The notes: generated from the sequence alone by a model not told the origin. Counted from the first letter of the stretch, positions 1 to 11,600 are shown. The stretch: DNA of 64,000 bases from Charina bottae (GCA_023362775.1 JALMGJ010000002.1:108803981-108867980); one strand, 5' to 3'. Translations and numbers: made by a program.

Positions 1-121
1 TGTTGTTGTGGGGAAAATAGGAGGAGGAAGGAGTATTTGGTATGTTCGCCACCTTCAGTTATTCATAAAAATAATAAAGGTAGGATAGAAAATAATTAAA
101 TAAAAAATAAATATAAAAATA
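1..121 (+). mobile_element. 3' end of a tRNA-derived SINE, cut by the window edge
   Basis: The GTTGTTGTGGGGAAAATAGG block followed by CCTT-AGTTATT-ATAAAAATAATAAAGGTRGGATA and an A/T-rich tail is the same 3' end as the complete SINE at 42687-42937. The tRNA-like head lies off the left edge. Confidence 0.8.
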
Positions 122-810
122 ATCCTTATGTTTATTATTAAGCAATCATTGTATCTAAGAGCAATGAATTTACTCTTGCATTTTTTGGCTTTAAGCAACT
201 TGTTAACTGCTGACATTCTCGAGGCTTCTGGTGGGAACATGGCCCACTGAACAGCTGTGTCCGTGGGTTCTGTGGACAGAACTGGCATTGTGGCAATTTT
301 TGGGGCTCAGGCAGGCTTTCTCATAAAGCCCTGGAGTGCTTTCACAGCAAAGAAAGCACTCAGAATCATCCCATTTGCTCTCCAGAATGGTGACTTGCAG
401 CCCGAGAATTGCAAACAGTGTTCGCGCCGATTGGGTAAGAGCTGCCGGGATACTGAGACGTTACCATTTCCAAGCTGCGCTGCAGCCTTAAAGGGACACT
501 AAGTCGAGCCACCCCATTTCTAAATCACCCAATTTATATATTTTTTTAAGTTTATGTACCCCAAGAGAGGCTTTCTACAGCAAGGAGAAGCGAAATCTCT
601 TGGTGCCTATTGTTATTTCTGGATTATTATTTTTTTTAAAAAATTAAGCTCTGGCTTGTTTTCCCATTTAAATATTAAGGAGGACTGAGAATAAATAACT
701 ACCTCCCTGCTATTATTTTTGTATTGAGTTTGAAGGATTTAATATTTTCCTACGTGTTGAATCTGCTGTTTTGAGTTTTCAGCTTTCTGTTCACTTTCCC
801 TGGGAGTGGC
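122..810. other. No recognisable feature
   Basis: Non-coding. Bases 205-510 are richer in GC and CpG than the surroundings, with a CGCGCCGATTGGG stretch near 422. This could be an old element or a regulatory patch, but there are no termini, motifs or convincing frame. Confidence 0.4.
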
Positions 811-941
811 TTGTTAGCGTACTTTCTCTTGTGTCAACAACTTTCAGAGATTTTCCAATCAAAGAGATTTTCCATTAACTCATTATCTCCTATTCACACT
901 AGTCAACTATCTAGGGGGCACCATAATGTACTGCTTGAAAC

Positions 942-1250
942 ATGGAGGATTTCAAGGAGATTTTCTCAGAGTTCCTTTGTGAGCTTTGTTGTGAGTTTAA
1001 ACAGTTCTTTTATGATGTCTCTCAAACTATTCTGCAAGATATTCTGCAAGATCAGGACGTTGCAGAAAATATCAGCTTTAAAATGTGTCATCTGGCTGAG
1101 GACATTCTGGAAGAAGATGAAGATTTTAAAAAAGATAGAGATGTGTCTACTGACAACGAGATTGAAGATTTTGTTGAAATGCCAGGCAATGATTACATTT
1201 TGGTGTTGAAGGGGTTAAAGGGACTCTCTGAGTTGCAAATTATAAATTGA
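942..1250 (+). pseudogene. Short acidic reading frame, possibly the 5' part of an L1-type element
   Basis: A 102-residue frame starting MEDFKEIF, rich in Asp and Glu (EEDEDF, DNEIEDF), with no recognised domain. It lies upstream of, and on the same strand as, an L1-type 3' UTR (1720-2396), which suggests an internally deleted L1-like unit. I see no coiled coil or RNA-recognition fold that would identify L1 ORF1. The alternative is a chance frame. Confidence 0.3.
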
Positions 1251-1484
1251 GTTGTTTTTCTAATGGAATGTTGTGGGAAAGAAGTGGCTCTGTTCCGTAG
1301 GAGGTTTTTTGCTGAGAACTCTGAGTTCCTAAGGGGGGCAGTTGGGCTGTTTGATCTCTGTATGAAAAATGCCTTGTATGTAATATGGAGATATGTAAAT
1401 GCTTTAGTATATTTTGAAGTCGGGTAAAGATTTAAGAATGTTTATCTGGATTGATATTAAGGCTTGTATGATTCCATTTTTTAT

Positions 1485-1587
1485 TTATTTATTTATTTAT
1501 CTATCAAATTTCTCGGCCGCCCATCTCATACACGACTCTGGACAGCTTACAACAATAAAATAACAATTATTAAAAACACTACAATAA

Positions 1588-1590
<3 letters not shown>
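1485..1590 (-). mobile_element. CR1 LINE 3' tip
   Basis: The block GCCCATCTCATACACGACTC followed by TGGACAGCTTACAA is the reverse complement of the squamate CR1 3' terminus (TGTAAACYRCCCAGAGTC...GATGGGCGG), which recurs here at 8560, 13400 and 39345. It interrupts or abuts the L1-like unit. Confidence 0.6.
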
Positions 1591-1619
<29 letters not shown>

Positions 1620-1680
1620 AATCATATGTAATATAATATAATATCTATCTATCCATACATACATACATACATACACACAC
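1589..1680. repeat. (CTAT)n and (ATAC)n microsatellites
   Basis: About seven perfect CTAT units (1591-1619), then an AT-rich spacer, then CTAT and ATAC/ACAC runs to 1680. The array directly abuts the CR1 tip, as expected for a tail-seeded microsatellite. Confidence 0.9.
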
Positions 1681-1719
1681 ATAAAATAAATACTAATCTA
1701 AAAATACAAAAATATAAAA

Positions 1720-2396
1720 TATAAAAATTCAAGATGGGCATATGCTGTTATTTTTGGCATGATCATGGTTAATGATTTGGATTAAATAAGACAAATTAAA
1801 TAAGATTTGGATTAAATAAATAAGACAAATAAGACAAATAAATAAATTAAGATTTTCTGAATTGCTTTTAAGATTTGTTTGAATTTTAAGATTTATAAGG
1901 TATAATAATAATTGTTTGGTTTTAGTTTTAATAGGGTTAAGATTGTTATAGTATTATTAATTATAAAGGTAGACAATTTATATGTTTTTATAATTTGATT
2001 TTTATTGTAGTAGACAGAAATGTATAGAATAGTGGTAGGAAGGAAATAATTGAATGAATGTTGTTTTTTTTGGGGGGGGAAGTTGATTTGGAGGTTTATA
2101 TATTTTTTTCTTTTTTTAATATAAGGGGAAGGAGCAATTGTATTTAGTGATTTTTATAATGTGTTAATGGAATAATTTATATAAATAATGTGATCTTGGT
2201 TTGATATAGAATAAGGGATTGATTATGGAAATTGCTGTATATTCTTGTTGAAGGTTGGAAGTCACTTCTTTACGTAATCTTCAAAAATTATTTTTTTTCT
2301 TGTGTTTCACACTTTTTTAGTTTTTTTTCTTTTTGTAGTTTTTTTCTTTTTTGTAGTTTTTATCTTTGTTTCAAATTCAATAAAAAAAAACTGCTG
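1720..2396 (+). mobile_element. L1-type LINE 3' UTR with poly(A)
   Basis: A T/G-rich non-coding stretch that ends in repeated TTTTTTGTAGTTTTT-like blocks, CAAATTCAATAAA and a short A run (2382-2390), i.e. polyadenylation signal plus tail in the plus orientation. This layout is typical of L1 3' UTRs. ORF2 is absent, so the element is deleted or a non-autonomous derivative. No target duplication was identified. Confidence 0.5.
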
Positions 2397-2559
2397 GTAT
2401 TCTCCTAAAATTGAAAGTGATTGTAATTAGAGAAACATGCTTGGTAAAGAAATTGAACAGTAAAACCGAAATCTGGACTATATGACTTTGGAACCATAAG
2501 GTAGCCACCAACTATAAGTCAAGGTGTACCTGTTCCGATTGCAGCCCATTCCTTAGTTT

Positions 2560-3046
2560 CTACAGAGGAGAAGTAGAAATATCCATGGCCAATCTACATT
2601 GTTTGTGGCTGTAACGATGAAACCTAAAGATAAGAGAATGAGCTAAGAGTTGAGTCAATGTGGGATGCATATAATGGGGGGGTTAGAAAATAAAGAACAG
2701 AGATTAGGCAGTGCATGTTATGTAGTTGAGGGCACACCTGAGGTTTTTACAGCAGTCTGGGCCTGCTCATTCTCCCTATGTGTGGTGGATTTCGTGGCTG
2801 CCGCTGGTTCTCAGGAAGGAGAGAGCACATTCCAAGGAGATAAGAGGTCTCGCAGTCTAGAGAGTCTTGGCAGGGAGTCAAAGAGAGTCAGAGTAGCCCC
2901 ACCCTAGACTCTCCTAGGTTATTTCCCCTTAGGTTAGTTAGGATAGCTTTAGTCTGGCAAGATTCTGTCTGTATGGTTGGAGCAATAAAGAACTGGAGAT
3001 TTAGAATACACTGTCTCGTCGTCATTCTTGAGCTGACCCCTGACAT
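2560..3046 (+). mobile_element. Possible solo LTR
   Basis: Composition shifts to GC-moderate sequence. Near the 3' end there is an AATAAA signal (GGAGCAATAAAGAACTGG, ~2979) followed by ~60 bp ending GCTGACCCCTGACA. A poly(A) signal, a short R/U5 and a CA end are the usual LTR layout. The 5' TG end and the target duplication could not be fixed. Confidence 0.4.
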
Positions 3047-6000
3047 TACATTAACATAGCTCAGGAGTTGTATCTATTTAATACTGGCTCTGCTTTGGTG
3101 TATATACAACTGCAGCAAAGCTAACCATTTCTTCTGAATTGTTGCACCTCAACAAAGCTTCTGGTCAGTCCATTCCACCATTTGTGGAAACTCTCACTTC
3201 ACCCTGCCCTGGAACCCCCATTGGTGAGAACAATTGCCTCAGTCTGCTCCTCTGCACTGTTCTCTCTGTTTCACAGGTTGTCTTCACACTGCTTATTGAG
3301 GGACTGGGAGTGGAAATGGTGTAATATGGAAGTTCCCTAAGAATAGAAAGAATGAATGGTAGTATAAAGAAAAAGAGAGCTCAGGATATGAATGCTATGA
3401 TACAGAGAAAGATGAAAGGAAAATAAAATAAAATATTAACATAGAATTCAAAGAGATTGGTAGTGGTTCAGAAGGAATGCCAAGTTGTATAGAGAGAAAA
3501 ATGAACACTCATAAGAAGAAGCTTGTAATTAAAATTACTGTATGTGTCATAGTTTTAATGTCTGAAAGTATCCTCCATGTGCAAATGAAAATGTAATTGC
3601 TGCCTGAAGGTGGATTTAGGTTGTGTAGTCCCCCATCAGAGAGACACACACACCCCTTTTGTGCCATTCGGTATTTGGCATTTATTTGCTGGAAAGGGGA
3701 GAAACAAATTTAACAAAGAGGGCTGAGAAGGAAAGGAATCTTTGACAACCTAGGAAACAGAAAGAAACTTGTTTGAGTCAGTGCTTAGGGGAAAGAATAC
3801 AGCCCCCAATCATCCTCACAACCACATATTTATCCATCCATATTTATAGATCTGAGCAAACCACATACTCAGAATTAGCACTAAATTTTTATCCTGTATA
3901 GGAACATAATGTTTATGGGCTTCCAACCAAACTATTTCCAGTCTGGTAAACAATGTTTGGTAGGAGGATGTTTGGGCTAGTGAAGAGCTGTGATTGGCAA
4001 TGTTGTTGAGGATGGGAAAAGTTACAACTGATTTTAATCTGAAACAGCAGAATGCAAGGGATTACCTTGGCATGCTTCTAAATTCTTCTTCAAACCAGGA
4101 CTATAAGATTTTCACTGGCATCTCATGTAAATATGGAGTCGATAAAACAAAAATAGATTGAGCATCTCTATCAAGAACAAAGGCAGATATAATGAAGTTT
4201 TAAAATGAAGGTTGATATTGATAATTACTTGAAGAGAAAAGGAGGATAGAAATGCTGCATATATTTCGATATATGTGTCCTGCTGAATACACATGGGAAG
4301 CAAGGAGAGAATATCCTTTCAGATATTCCAAAGATTAATATTCCAGAGCATTACATCATAAGTGTTTTGTTGTTAATGTATTGCCTGTCCTGGGTTACCA
4401 TATCCAAGTATCCAAATAAGTTCTCTGGCACTGCTTTCTGTGCCATCTTCCTGGTGGTATTTTCCCACATAGCTTGTTCTCAGTACCTTTTTTTCCTACT
4501 AGCCATTGTTGACTGAGCATCCTCTATGTGGCCCTCTCTTAACTGAACTTCCAGCATCCCTCACCATTGCCTTTGATGACTGTTTCTCTTGGGAGTTGTA
4601 GTTCAACCCTATGTGGAGAATCACAACTTCCCTACTCCTTATTTAGGTGCAGCTGCAGTACTGTCTATGGATTGGAGGGGGAAGGGAAGGAACAGTGGAG
4701 TAGCCAATTGGATCCTTCACTTTTCCAGTTCCCTACAATCACAACGGGACTGACCTAAACCTGGCTTTAAGTGGAAATATGTGTGAAACATTTGCAAACT
4801 CCTACCATGTTTGAATGAGAGACAGCATTTGCCATTCAGCAAAATTTAAGAGCAGATGGGTCTGAAGCCTGCTGTGGTTTAAAAGTTGCTGTGAATATGC
4901 AGTTCTAAAATTAATATGCCATGTATGTTGCTTTCAATTAAAATCCCTTTGGATGATCCTTTTAGTGAAAGTCTGGCAACTACTATTTGGTGTCACAAAC
5001 TCTACTTTTAAGAAAATATATTCCAGTACATCTACTTAGCCTGTATAAAGAGGGATAATTTATGCAGGTATAATTTATTAACATTTAACCATGTTACATT
5101 GTGTCAGGGCATCAACTATATGCTGGTGTTTACTTTTCTAATTAGGTAAACATGACTGACACAGGGAATTAAGATAATAAAACACTTTTACAAGATAATT
5201 AATCTTTTCTTTCTGATCCACCCGCCCTATCTTGAGCTTGATAATGTTATTTACTTCAGAGGCAAACCCAACGTCAAGATGTAATTGGAAACGCTTGCCA
5301 TGACCGTTGGCTAGGATGAAAGATCAAGTAATTTGCATCTCATCTATTTAGAAATTAAAAATGAAGGACTGACCACTTGACACTATGAAAGTTCTTGAAA
5401 TAAAGCCTGCTGAGATCTATTTGCAGGAGCTGCTAAATGATTTTGCTTGCCAATTTGAAAGCATGATGAAATTCCTATTAGGACTCAGTACTGCAATTAT
5501 TGCCAGCATAAGGCAAGTATAACAGGCTATGTACAAAGAATCTTAGCATTAACCCTTTATCAGCATTGCATGGAAGGAATAAACTAGTTCAACTATCTGA
5601 TCAATATTTATTTTGAGGTTTTCTATCACTTTTCTTTCCAGACTGACTGAAGCTTGACTAAAGCCTATTTAGCATGTGCAAATCAGAATGTGTTTTGTTT
5701 GATATGGGTTTAGCATGATATATGAATCCAGTCATAGTGGTTTGTAAACCATGGTTGCATGGTGTGTTGTATGAACCAAACATTTGTGATTTGTGCATAA
5801 AACCATAATTAATCACAGTTTAACCTGATGTGGAAACCAGGTCAGTACTAAACCTTGTGAGATGCTGAGATCATGCTGAGATGCATTTAAAAAAATGTCT
5901 GGGTATGACCATTACGGTAAGATGACAAAGAAATCCTTATTTTTAAGCAGGAGTATATGTTCAGTGATTGTCTCATAAATTACTTATGACTTAATTACTA

Positions 6001-6229
6001 ATTCATAGATTTGAAAGGACATTGAACATTGAATCTATGTTGCCATAATTTCAAACCATTATTCTGTGTCTTGGATTCTGAGATGATAGGGAACAAGTCT
6101 TGATCATGTTCTTTGTGATTCCATTCAAGTCTTCAAGATTTCTATCATTCTCTTCCCTCCCCTTTTCTCAAAACTAATCATACCCTGTTCTCCTAGTCTC
6201 TCCTCACAGAATTTAGTTCCCAATCCCAA
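3047..6229. other. Non-coding; possible conserved element at 5130-5560
   Basis: No element termini or coding potential. At 3600-3830 there is plain A-rich sequence with a short CA run. Bases 5130-5560 carry dense homeobox/POU-like words (GATAATTAATC, ATTTGCATCTCATC, CAATTATTGCC) with little simple repeat, a texture often seen in conserved vertebrate enhancers. That reading is inference only. Confidence 0.35.
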
Positions 6230-6720
6230 ATTCAACTCCATTGATATTCCGTGTGCATCTGTTCAGGTTTGTCTGAAACTTCCAGACCATCCACAAATTT
6301 ATTCTATATCTTAGGAGGCAATTCATTGGTCTTCGGACATTTGAGCTCATTCAAAGTCAGTAGGTATTTCCTAACTATATTATTTTTAAACTCTAGTTGT
6401 AGCCTGGCTTCTTCAGACTGTTTTTTTCAGACTTTTCTGATGGAACACAGACCCTCTTCTTGGAGAGGGTTAAGCCGAAGTAGGAGTTCAATAATTTTGC
6501 CATTTCTGTGTTATCTGTTAATCCTTTCCCATCATCACTTAGTGGCTGGTGTATCGATTATTTTCCTTTTCCTTTGAACAAATCTGAACAAGTGATTTCT
6601 TGTTGATGATGATTATGATGATGTTTTACTAACCTCAGTGCATTCTGAGCTTTAGCTTTCCTGACACCATCTCTGCAAATCTAACCTATCTTCTTAGGTG
6701 ACCTTTTCTCCTCCTCTGTA
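6230..6720 (-). pseudogene. Decayed CR1 LINE fragment (between endonuclease and RT)
   Basis: On the minus strand, bases ~6640-6690 read approximately CRDGVRKAKAQNALR, matching the CR1 linker motif CRxxIRKAKAxxELxLA that precedes reverse transcriptase. Downstream on that strand the DNA continues through the region equivalent to NKKGFYRYI...LLNGDGELV, with frameshifts and stops. It is an ancient, non-functional copy. Confidence 0.55.
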
Positions 6721-7214
6721 CATTCTTCTAATTTTCCAATTTTCTCCAATTTTTTGGTGCTTAAACCTTGTTTTTCTGTTGTCTTCCTCTCCCCATTCCC
6801 ATTGACATTGTTTGCAGTTGTGTTTTAGCACACATTTTTTGAATTACAATTTTCCTGAATTCAGATATATTTAAATCAGAAATTAATTGAAATGATATTT
6901 TTAAGAACTGTCCTGTTCTCCAACTTGATGCAAACCACAAACTAACACAAAATAGGATATTATTAGGGACAATTCACTCAAGGTTGAATAGAGATATCTA
7001 ACTCAACTGTCTCTGATACAAATCCTTCACAAAAGTCCTCCTCTGTTGTTTACCTGAGGTCTTTGATTGGTGGAAAGGGCTGGTTTATCAATATCAGTTT
7101 CTGCATAAACATGACCTAAAACATAATCTGTTCTCCACACAAATCCTAAAACTAGATAAAGAGAATCCAATTAAACAAATACCGTAAGTCAAAAACATTA
7201 TACTCTTAGCCCAA
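6721..7214. other. No recognisable feature
   Basis: AT-rich non-coding sequence without termini, repeats or reading frames. Confidence 0.4.
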
Positions 7215-7312
7215 CAGCTTACCCCACAGGGTTGTTGTTGGGAAGATAAAATGAAAAAAAGTCCATTAGTAAGCTACCATAAGCTCCTGAAGAAAACTCA
7301 GGATATAAATAA
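7215..7312 (+). mobile_element. SINE 3' end with L2/CR1-type tail
   Basis: CCCCACAGGGTTGTTGTTGG, GAAGATAAAATG and then AAGCTCCTGAAGAAAACTCA-GGATATAAATAAA form the same 3' module as the SINEs at 40950 and 46853 (GAGCTCCTGGAGAAA...GATATAAAT). The head is missing or unrecognisable. Confidence 0.55.
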
Positions 7313-7439
7313 AGTCCATGCATCTGTACTCATGGGAAGAATATAGACTTCTGATCAATGACAAATTTCTAGAATCCCCAAGACAGATTAAACAAAATAA
7401 AATACTGAATTATTTTAGACAAATTGGTGGCAATATTAT

Positions 7440-8088
7440 CAAGCAACGGAGGAAGGAAGCAAGCAAGTGGTGGGCGCTGCCCCCCACCAGCTCGGCTTCT
7501 TGCTCCAGCCAGCCAGGCAGCCTACCCAGTGGCACCAAGCGGCTAGCTGAGAGGGGAGGTAGCCAGGCAGCAGGAACTTTCGCCCGATCAAGGACAGTCA
7601 TCTTAACAAAGCTCCTGATTCTTCTCCAAAACGAATCTCTTTTCTCTTAACTACACCCCCCCACCCCGTATCCTCCCCTCGGACCAGAGTCCACCATCCC
7701 GCCTATGGCAGCAGGTATATGACCTCAAAAACACCCACGATCCAGATAAATGGAACCTGTGCCATGCTTGTTTTAAAAAAGGGGGTGGGGGGAGGCCTGG
7801 AAAATGGGGAAGAAAAAGATGACCTGCCGAAGGAGAGAAGCGGGACTGCAGAAGAGAGGGTACCTTGGATGTGCGGAAATATGTGCACGCGCGCGCAGCG
7901 AGGCTTTTCACCTCCCTGCCTGAACTGAGGGCATTTTCGGGGTCCCCAGCGCCTGCCCTTTCGAAGGGGCAGCAGCTGCCGCCGCGTGGCAACCCAAAAG
8001 CGCCGGTGCTTCCGGGTTGTCACGCGACACACTTGGGGCCCCCAGGCGACACAGTATTGTGTCGTGACACACAGTTTGGAAAGCTCTG
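7440..8088 (-). mobile_element. GC-rich hAT-like element, left end unclear
   Basis: A sharp GC- and CpG-rich island. On the minus strand the right border reads CAGAGCTTTCCAAACTGTGT, a hAT-type terminus (CAG-G start) with the subterminal ACACAATACTGTGTCG and ACAACCCGG repeats typical of non-autonomous hAT copies. No matching inverted terminus or 8-bp duplication was found on the left, so it is truncated or composite. Long frames on both strands only reflect GC content. Confidence 0.45.
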
Positions 8089-8559
8089 CCCTAGGCAATC
8101 CAGTTTGTAGAAAATAAGATGTTAAAAAAATAGGCTGCAGGATTGGTGGTGCTATCAAAGCCACACAAGAATAAATTACAAAAGGTGCACTTAATTTTTA
8201 ATTGTCATAATATTCTTTTTCTTCCCGAGTATACATGCAGTAGAGAGCAACAATTGACATTTTCTCTCACACTGCTAATAAAAACATATTTATTTATATC
8301 CTATAAGAAAAGCATTGATTTTAGAAGACTTAAGAACAGTAAGTAAAATCACTCTAATTTCTGTAGTATTTAAACAAATTATGCACTTGTAACTGTGTTC
8401 AAAAACACTCAATTATCACATTAAAGATAAATATTAGATGAATCTTGATCCTCTACTATAGAAAGACTAATAAATTTGTTTTTCAAAATATAAATGATAT
8501 TTGTAGATATGTTTACATTAATTAGCAATTTATATTTATATTTTTATTTAAGATATCTT
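8089..8559. other. No recognisable feature
   Basis: AT-rich sequence with no element ends visible. Confidence 0.4.
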
Positions 8560-8668
8560 GTTTTTATTGTATTTTAATCTCTTTTTAGCTTTACTGTAAA
8601 CTGCCCAGAGTCCCTCTTTTGAGGGAGATGGGTGGTGACGAAATTTGATCAATAATTAATTAAATAAA
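8560..8668 (+). mobile_element. CR1 LINE 3' end
   Basis: TTTTAATCTCTTTTTAGCTT, TACTGTAAACTGCCCAGAGT and GGGAGATGGGTGGTG, then an AT tail, are the CR1 3' terminus in the plus orientation. Compare 13360-13470. Confidence 0.75.
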
Positions 8669-8709
8669 ACCACCCTTCAAATAAAAGTTCTCAATTTATA
8701 ATTCCATTG

Positions 8710-8948
8710 TCTCTGTGTGTGTGTGTGTGTGCCTTCAAGTCATTGTTGACTCCTGGTGACTGTCTGGACTAGTCCCTGCAGTTTTCTTGACAAGATTTAG
8801 GAAGTGGTTTGCCATTGCCTGCTTCCTAGGGCTGAGAGAGTGACTGGCCCAAGGTCACCCAGCTGGCTTCGTGCCTCAGGGGGGACTAGAACTCACAGTC
8901 TCCTCTTTTCTAGCCTGGTCCCTTAACCACTACACCAGACTGGCTCTC
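8710..8948 (-). mobile_element. tRNA-derived SINE with Bov-B-type 3' end, 12-bp target duplication
   Basis: On the minus strand it begins GAGAGCCAGTCTGGTGTAGT-GGTTAAGGGAC (A-box region) and has the B-box-like GAGTTCTAGTCCC. It then passes GGCAATGGCAAACCACTTCC and AGGAGTCAACAATGACTT, the Bov-B-related 3' module, and ends in a CA repeat. It is flanked by a perfect duplication, ATAATTCCATTG, at 8698-8709 and 8949-8960. Pol III promoter boxes and L1/RTE-style target-primed insertion are inferred from the family. Confidence 0.9.
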
Positions 8949-8960
8949 ATAATTCCATTG

Positions 8961-9439
8961 GGTTGTTCAATTTTTAAATTACGTACTAAAATGGATACCA
9001 GACCACTTCATCAGAAAGTAACTTAAAAGAGATCTTTGAAAAAATCAGGCATCAGCTATATGAGTCAAAATAGTATGTTTTGCAAAGAAATATGTTTAAA
9101 AAGAAGGATTTCTAATAAGCTGAGAAGAGAACTGTATGAATTACGGTATAAAATGGAGATATAAAGGCACTTTGTGTGTCCTGCTAATATATAAACAAAT
9201 ATTAACTTCTCTTGCTAAGAGCATTGTATGCACTGCAACATGTTTCTAGAAATGGGGCAAAACTGTGTCTTCGAGGAAGGGAGGGAAAAATCAGGGGAGA
9301 TCTGGAAGGAAAGCCTTGCATTGGCCAGCAGGAGCTCTTCCATCCCTTTGTTTTCTCCCCTGGGACTTTAAGGCAGCCTGAAGAGCACTGGACCACACCT
9401 GGTTTCCAATTATATGGAAATGCAGGCAGCACTGCTATA
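8961..9439. other. No recognisable feature
   Basis: Plain non-coding sequence. Opposing reading frames near 9202-9472 are unsupported by any motif. Confidence 0.4.
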
Positions 9440-10010
9440 TGGGTATGTTTCGGAGGGAGATTTATGTCCTGAGCAGAGAGGAAGACTGCAGCGGAGGGAG
9501 TGGAGCAGCTGCCAGTTCAACAGGCAACTGATGTAGAGGAGGAGCAGGCTTGGACTGCACCAAACCAGCAGCAGACAAGCTGAGAGGAGAAGCAGAGCCC
9601 AGCAGCTTCACTGCTCCAGCAGCTATGTTGAGATGCTACAGCCAGCAATCTGGCAGCTGGTAAAGCCCCTTCCCCTTCCCACCCCAGCACAGACTGAGAA
9701 ACTGCCAAGCCAAGGCTTCAGTGGCAGTTTAGAACAGCAGCTGACAACAGAAGCCAACCTGAAGGCGGCTAAAGACTTTGGTGTAAGCTCAAGCAACAAA
9801 GAAGAATAGACTGTTTGGGAATAAGATATACACATAGGCATAGGCATTGATGTTAGTACAGTATAAGATAGCACAGGCTTAGTAATAAGTGGTAAGGTAG
9901 AAGTTAGGGAAATAAGTTTGTTAAACTGTATATAATAAAAGCCTCCCTGGAAACACACAAATAAAATAAAAACAGTCTCTTTGTTAGTGGTCTGTACCAT
10001 TTCCCAAAAG
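9440..10010 (+). mobile_element. Possible LTR-like segment
   Basis: GC-moderate, CAG-rich 5' part (AGCAGCAGACAAGCTGAGAG and similar), then a TATA-like TATATAATAAAAGCCTCC at ~9930, AATAAAATAAA at ~9960 and a ~45-bp tail ending GTGGTCTGTACCA. A U3-TATA-R-polyA-U5 layout would fit an LTR. Termini and target duplication are not convincing, so it could equally be another element. Confidence 0.3.
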
Positions 10011-10281
10011 ATTTCTCTCCCGGAAAAAAAAGTTATATATGATCACTTAGAACTATTTCGCTCACTAGTAAATAATTCACACAATTATTTATTGCAATAA
10101 TTGCCCACTATTTCTCCAAGAAGGGAATTTGTGAAAGTTTCCGTCTCATTTTATCTTCAAAACATCCTTAAGTGGTATGTTCAGCTACTGGCTTAAGATC
10201 ACACAGTAAGTTCTTTTTGGTGGAGTAGCAATTTGGACCTGTCTGTAGCTTGAATCATGTCAACTGGATTTCTATTTTCTT

Positions 10282-10325
10282 AGTGGAAACGTTTCACTCC
10301 TTATCCAAGGAGCTTCTTCAGTCTG
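10282..10325 (-). ncRNA. Hammerhead-ribozyme-like motif, left PLE arm
   Basis: On the minus strand: CTGAAGA (10321-10315; fits CUGANGA), a stem-loop CTCCTT-GGAT-AAGGAG (stem II), GAAA (10295-10292), then ACGT as a minimal stem III and a GUU cleavage triplet. CTCAG before and CT-AG after can give a weak stem I. Hammerheads with very short stem III are known from PLEs. Activity here is inferred from the fold only. Confidence 0.6.
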
Positions 10326-10421
10326 AGTAAAGTTAGTAAGGGAATCCTTAAATATGTTTCTAGGCTGGCTGTGTGACCTTGCACCTGGGGCTAGGTCATG
10401 GTTATTTTGAGATGTTTGTTT

Positions 10422-11163
10422 CTAAGTCCCTTTATCATCTAAAGGAGGATCGTTAAGATTACCCTGCTGCTGTTGAGCTTGTGAAATGGTCTTAATCTTC
10501 CTAGGCACAGAAGACAAAGCAGGAAGGAAGATAGGGGAAAGGTTATGCCTGAGGCCCCCACCTCTATTCAAGGAAGGATTTTCCAAGTTGGCATGAATGG
10601 ATTCCTTGACCCCTCTCTCAAACCACCTATCTTCTCTGTCTAAAATGTGAACATTAATGTCCTCAAATGAGTGTCCTTTTTCCTTTAGATGAAGATAAAC
10701 TGCTGACTCTGGTCCTGTGGTGTTACTTCTCCTGTGTTGGGCCATCCTCCTGTACAAAGGTTGTTTGGTTTCTCCAATGTAGAGTTCAGAGCACTCCTCA
10801 CTGCACTGGATTGCATACACTACATTGCTTTCCTTGTGTTTTGGAGTTTGATCTTTGGGGTGTACAAGCCTCTGTCTCAGTGTGTTGGTGGGTTTGAAAT
10901 ATACAGGTATGTGGTGTTTGCCAAATATCCGTTTTATCTTTTCAGACACGCCAGCCATGTAAGGAATGACCAGGTTCTTCCGTTTACTCTGAGTCTCAGC
11001 CCTATCTGTCGCTGTTTTAGGTCTGGTAGACTTAGATTTAGTGAAGGCCCAATTTGGATATCCACAGGCCTGCAGAGCTGTTCTCAGATGCTGCTTTTCA
11101 TTCTTTTTGGAATCCATGGAGGTGGGGATGGTTTCTGCTCTGTGTGACAATGTCCTGATGACT
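10422..11163 (-). CDS. PLE protein C-terminal part with GIY-YIG endonuclease (minus-strand copy)
   Basis: The open frame gives ~247 residues of PLE polyprotein. It starts after the reverse-transcriptase core (RTLSHRAET, HLRTALQACGYPNWAF), passes the linker NLVIPYMAGVSEKIKRIFGK and HIPVYFKPTNTLRQRLVHPK, then the GIY-YIG domain: VVYAIQC and LYIGETKQPLYRR, the Arg-rich RRMAQHRR, the GHSFEDINVH segment and the NRGGGLRHNLS end. The domain nicks target DNA in PLE retrotransposition. The copy is 5' truncated at 11163, so the catalytic RT is lost and it cannot act alone. The reading frame happens to continue upstream into antisense sequence of the other arm (to 11288), which is not PLE protein. No premature stop is seen, suggesting a young insertion. 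Confidence 0.88.
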
Positions 11164-11201
11164 CCAAAGATCAAACTCCAAAACACAAGGAAAGCAATGT
11201 A

Positions 11202-11600
11202 GTGTATGCAATCCAGTGCAGTGAGGAGTGCTCTGAACTCTACATTGGAGAAACCAAACAACCTTTGTACAGGAGGATGGCCCAACACAGGAGAAGTAAC
11301 ACCACAGGACCAGAGTCAGCAGTTTATCTTCATCTAAAGGAAAAAGGACACTCATTTGAGGACATTAATGTTCACATTTTAGACAGAGAAGATAGGTGGT
11401 TTGAGAGAGGGGTCAAGGAATCCATTCATGCCAACTTGGAAAATCCTTCCTTGAATAGAGGTGGGGGCCTCAGGCATAACCTTTCCCCTATCTTCCTTCC
11501 TGCTTTGTCTTCTGTGCCTAGGAAGATTAAGACCATTTCACAAGCTCAACAGCAGCAGGGTAATCTTAACGATCCTCCTTTAGATGATAAAGGGACTTAG
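11202..11600 (+). CDS. Second GIY-YIG endonuclease frame (plus-strand arm)
   Basis: This is the inverted duplicate of the last ~130 residues of the minus-strand copy: YAIQCSEECSELYIGETKQP, RRMAQHRR, GHSFEDINVHILDREDRW, NRGGGLRHNLSPIFLPAL, ending in QQQQGNLNDPPLDDKGT. No difference from the other arm was found by eye. It is truncated 5' just upstream of the domain, beginning in the PKDQTPKHK linker at 11164, and has no start codon of its own, so it is a fragment although the frame is intact. Confidence 0.85.
   Translation: MYAIQCSEECSELYIGETKQPLYRRMAQHRRSNTTGPESAVYLHLKEKGHSFEDINVHILDREDRWFERGVKESIHANLENPSLNRGGGLRHNLSPIFLPALSSVPRKIKTISQAQQQQGNLNDPPLDDKGT

Noticed and set aside
7410..8164. Several overlapping frames of 60-150 codons on both strands as a possible gene at a CpG island
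   Set aside because: Frames exist in both orientations with low-complexity Pro/Arg/Ser content, and the region ends in a hAT-type terminus. Absence of stops follows from GC content.
10734..11147. Plus-strand frame of 137 codons across the left PLE arm, and the hydrophobic start of the 288-codon minus frame
   Set aside because: Both are antisense readings of the inverted PLE arms; the GIY-YIG protein is read on the opposite strand in each arm.
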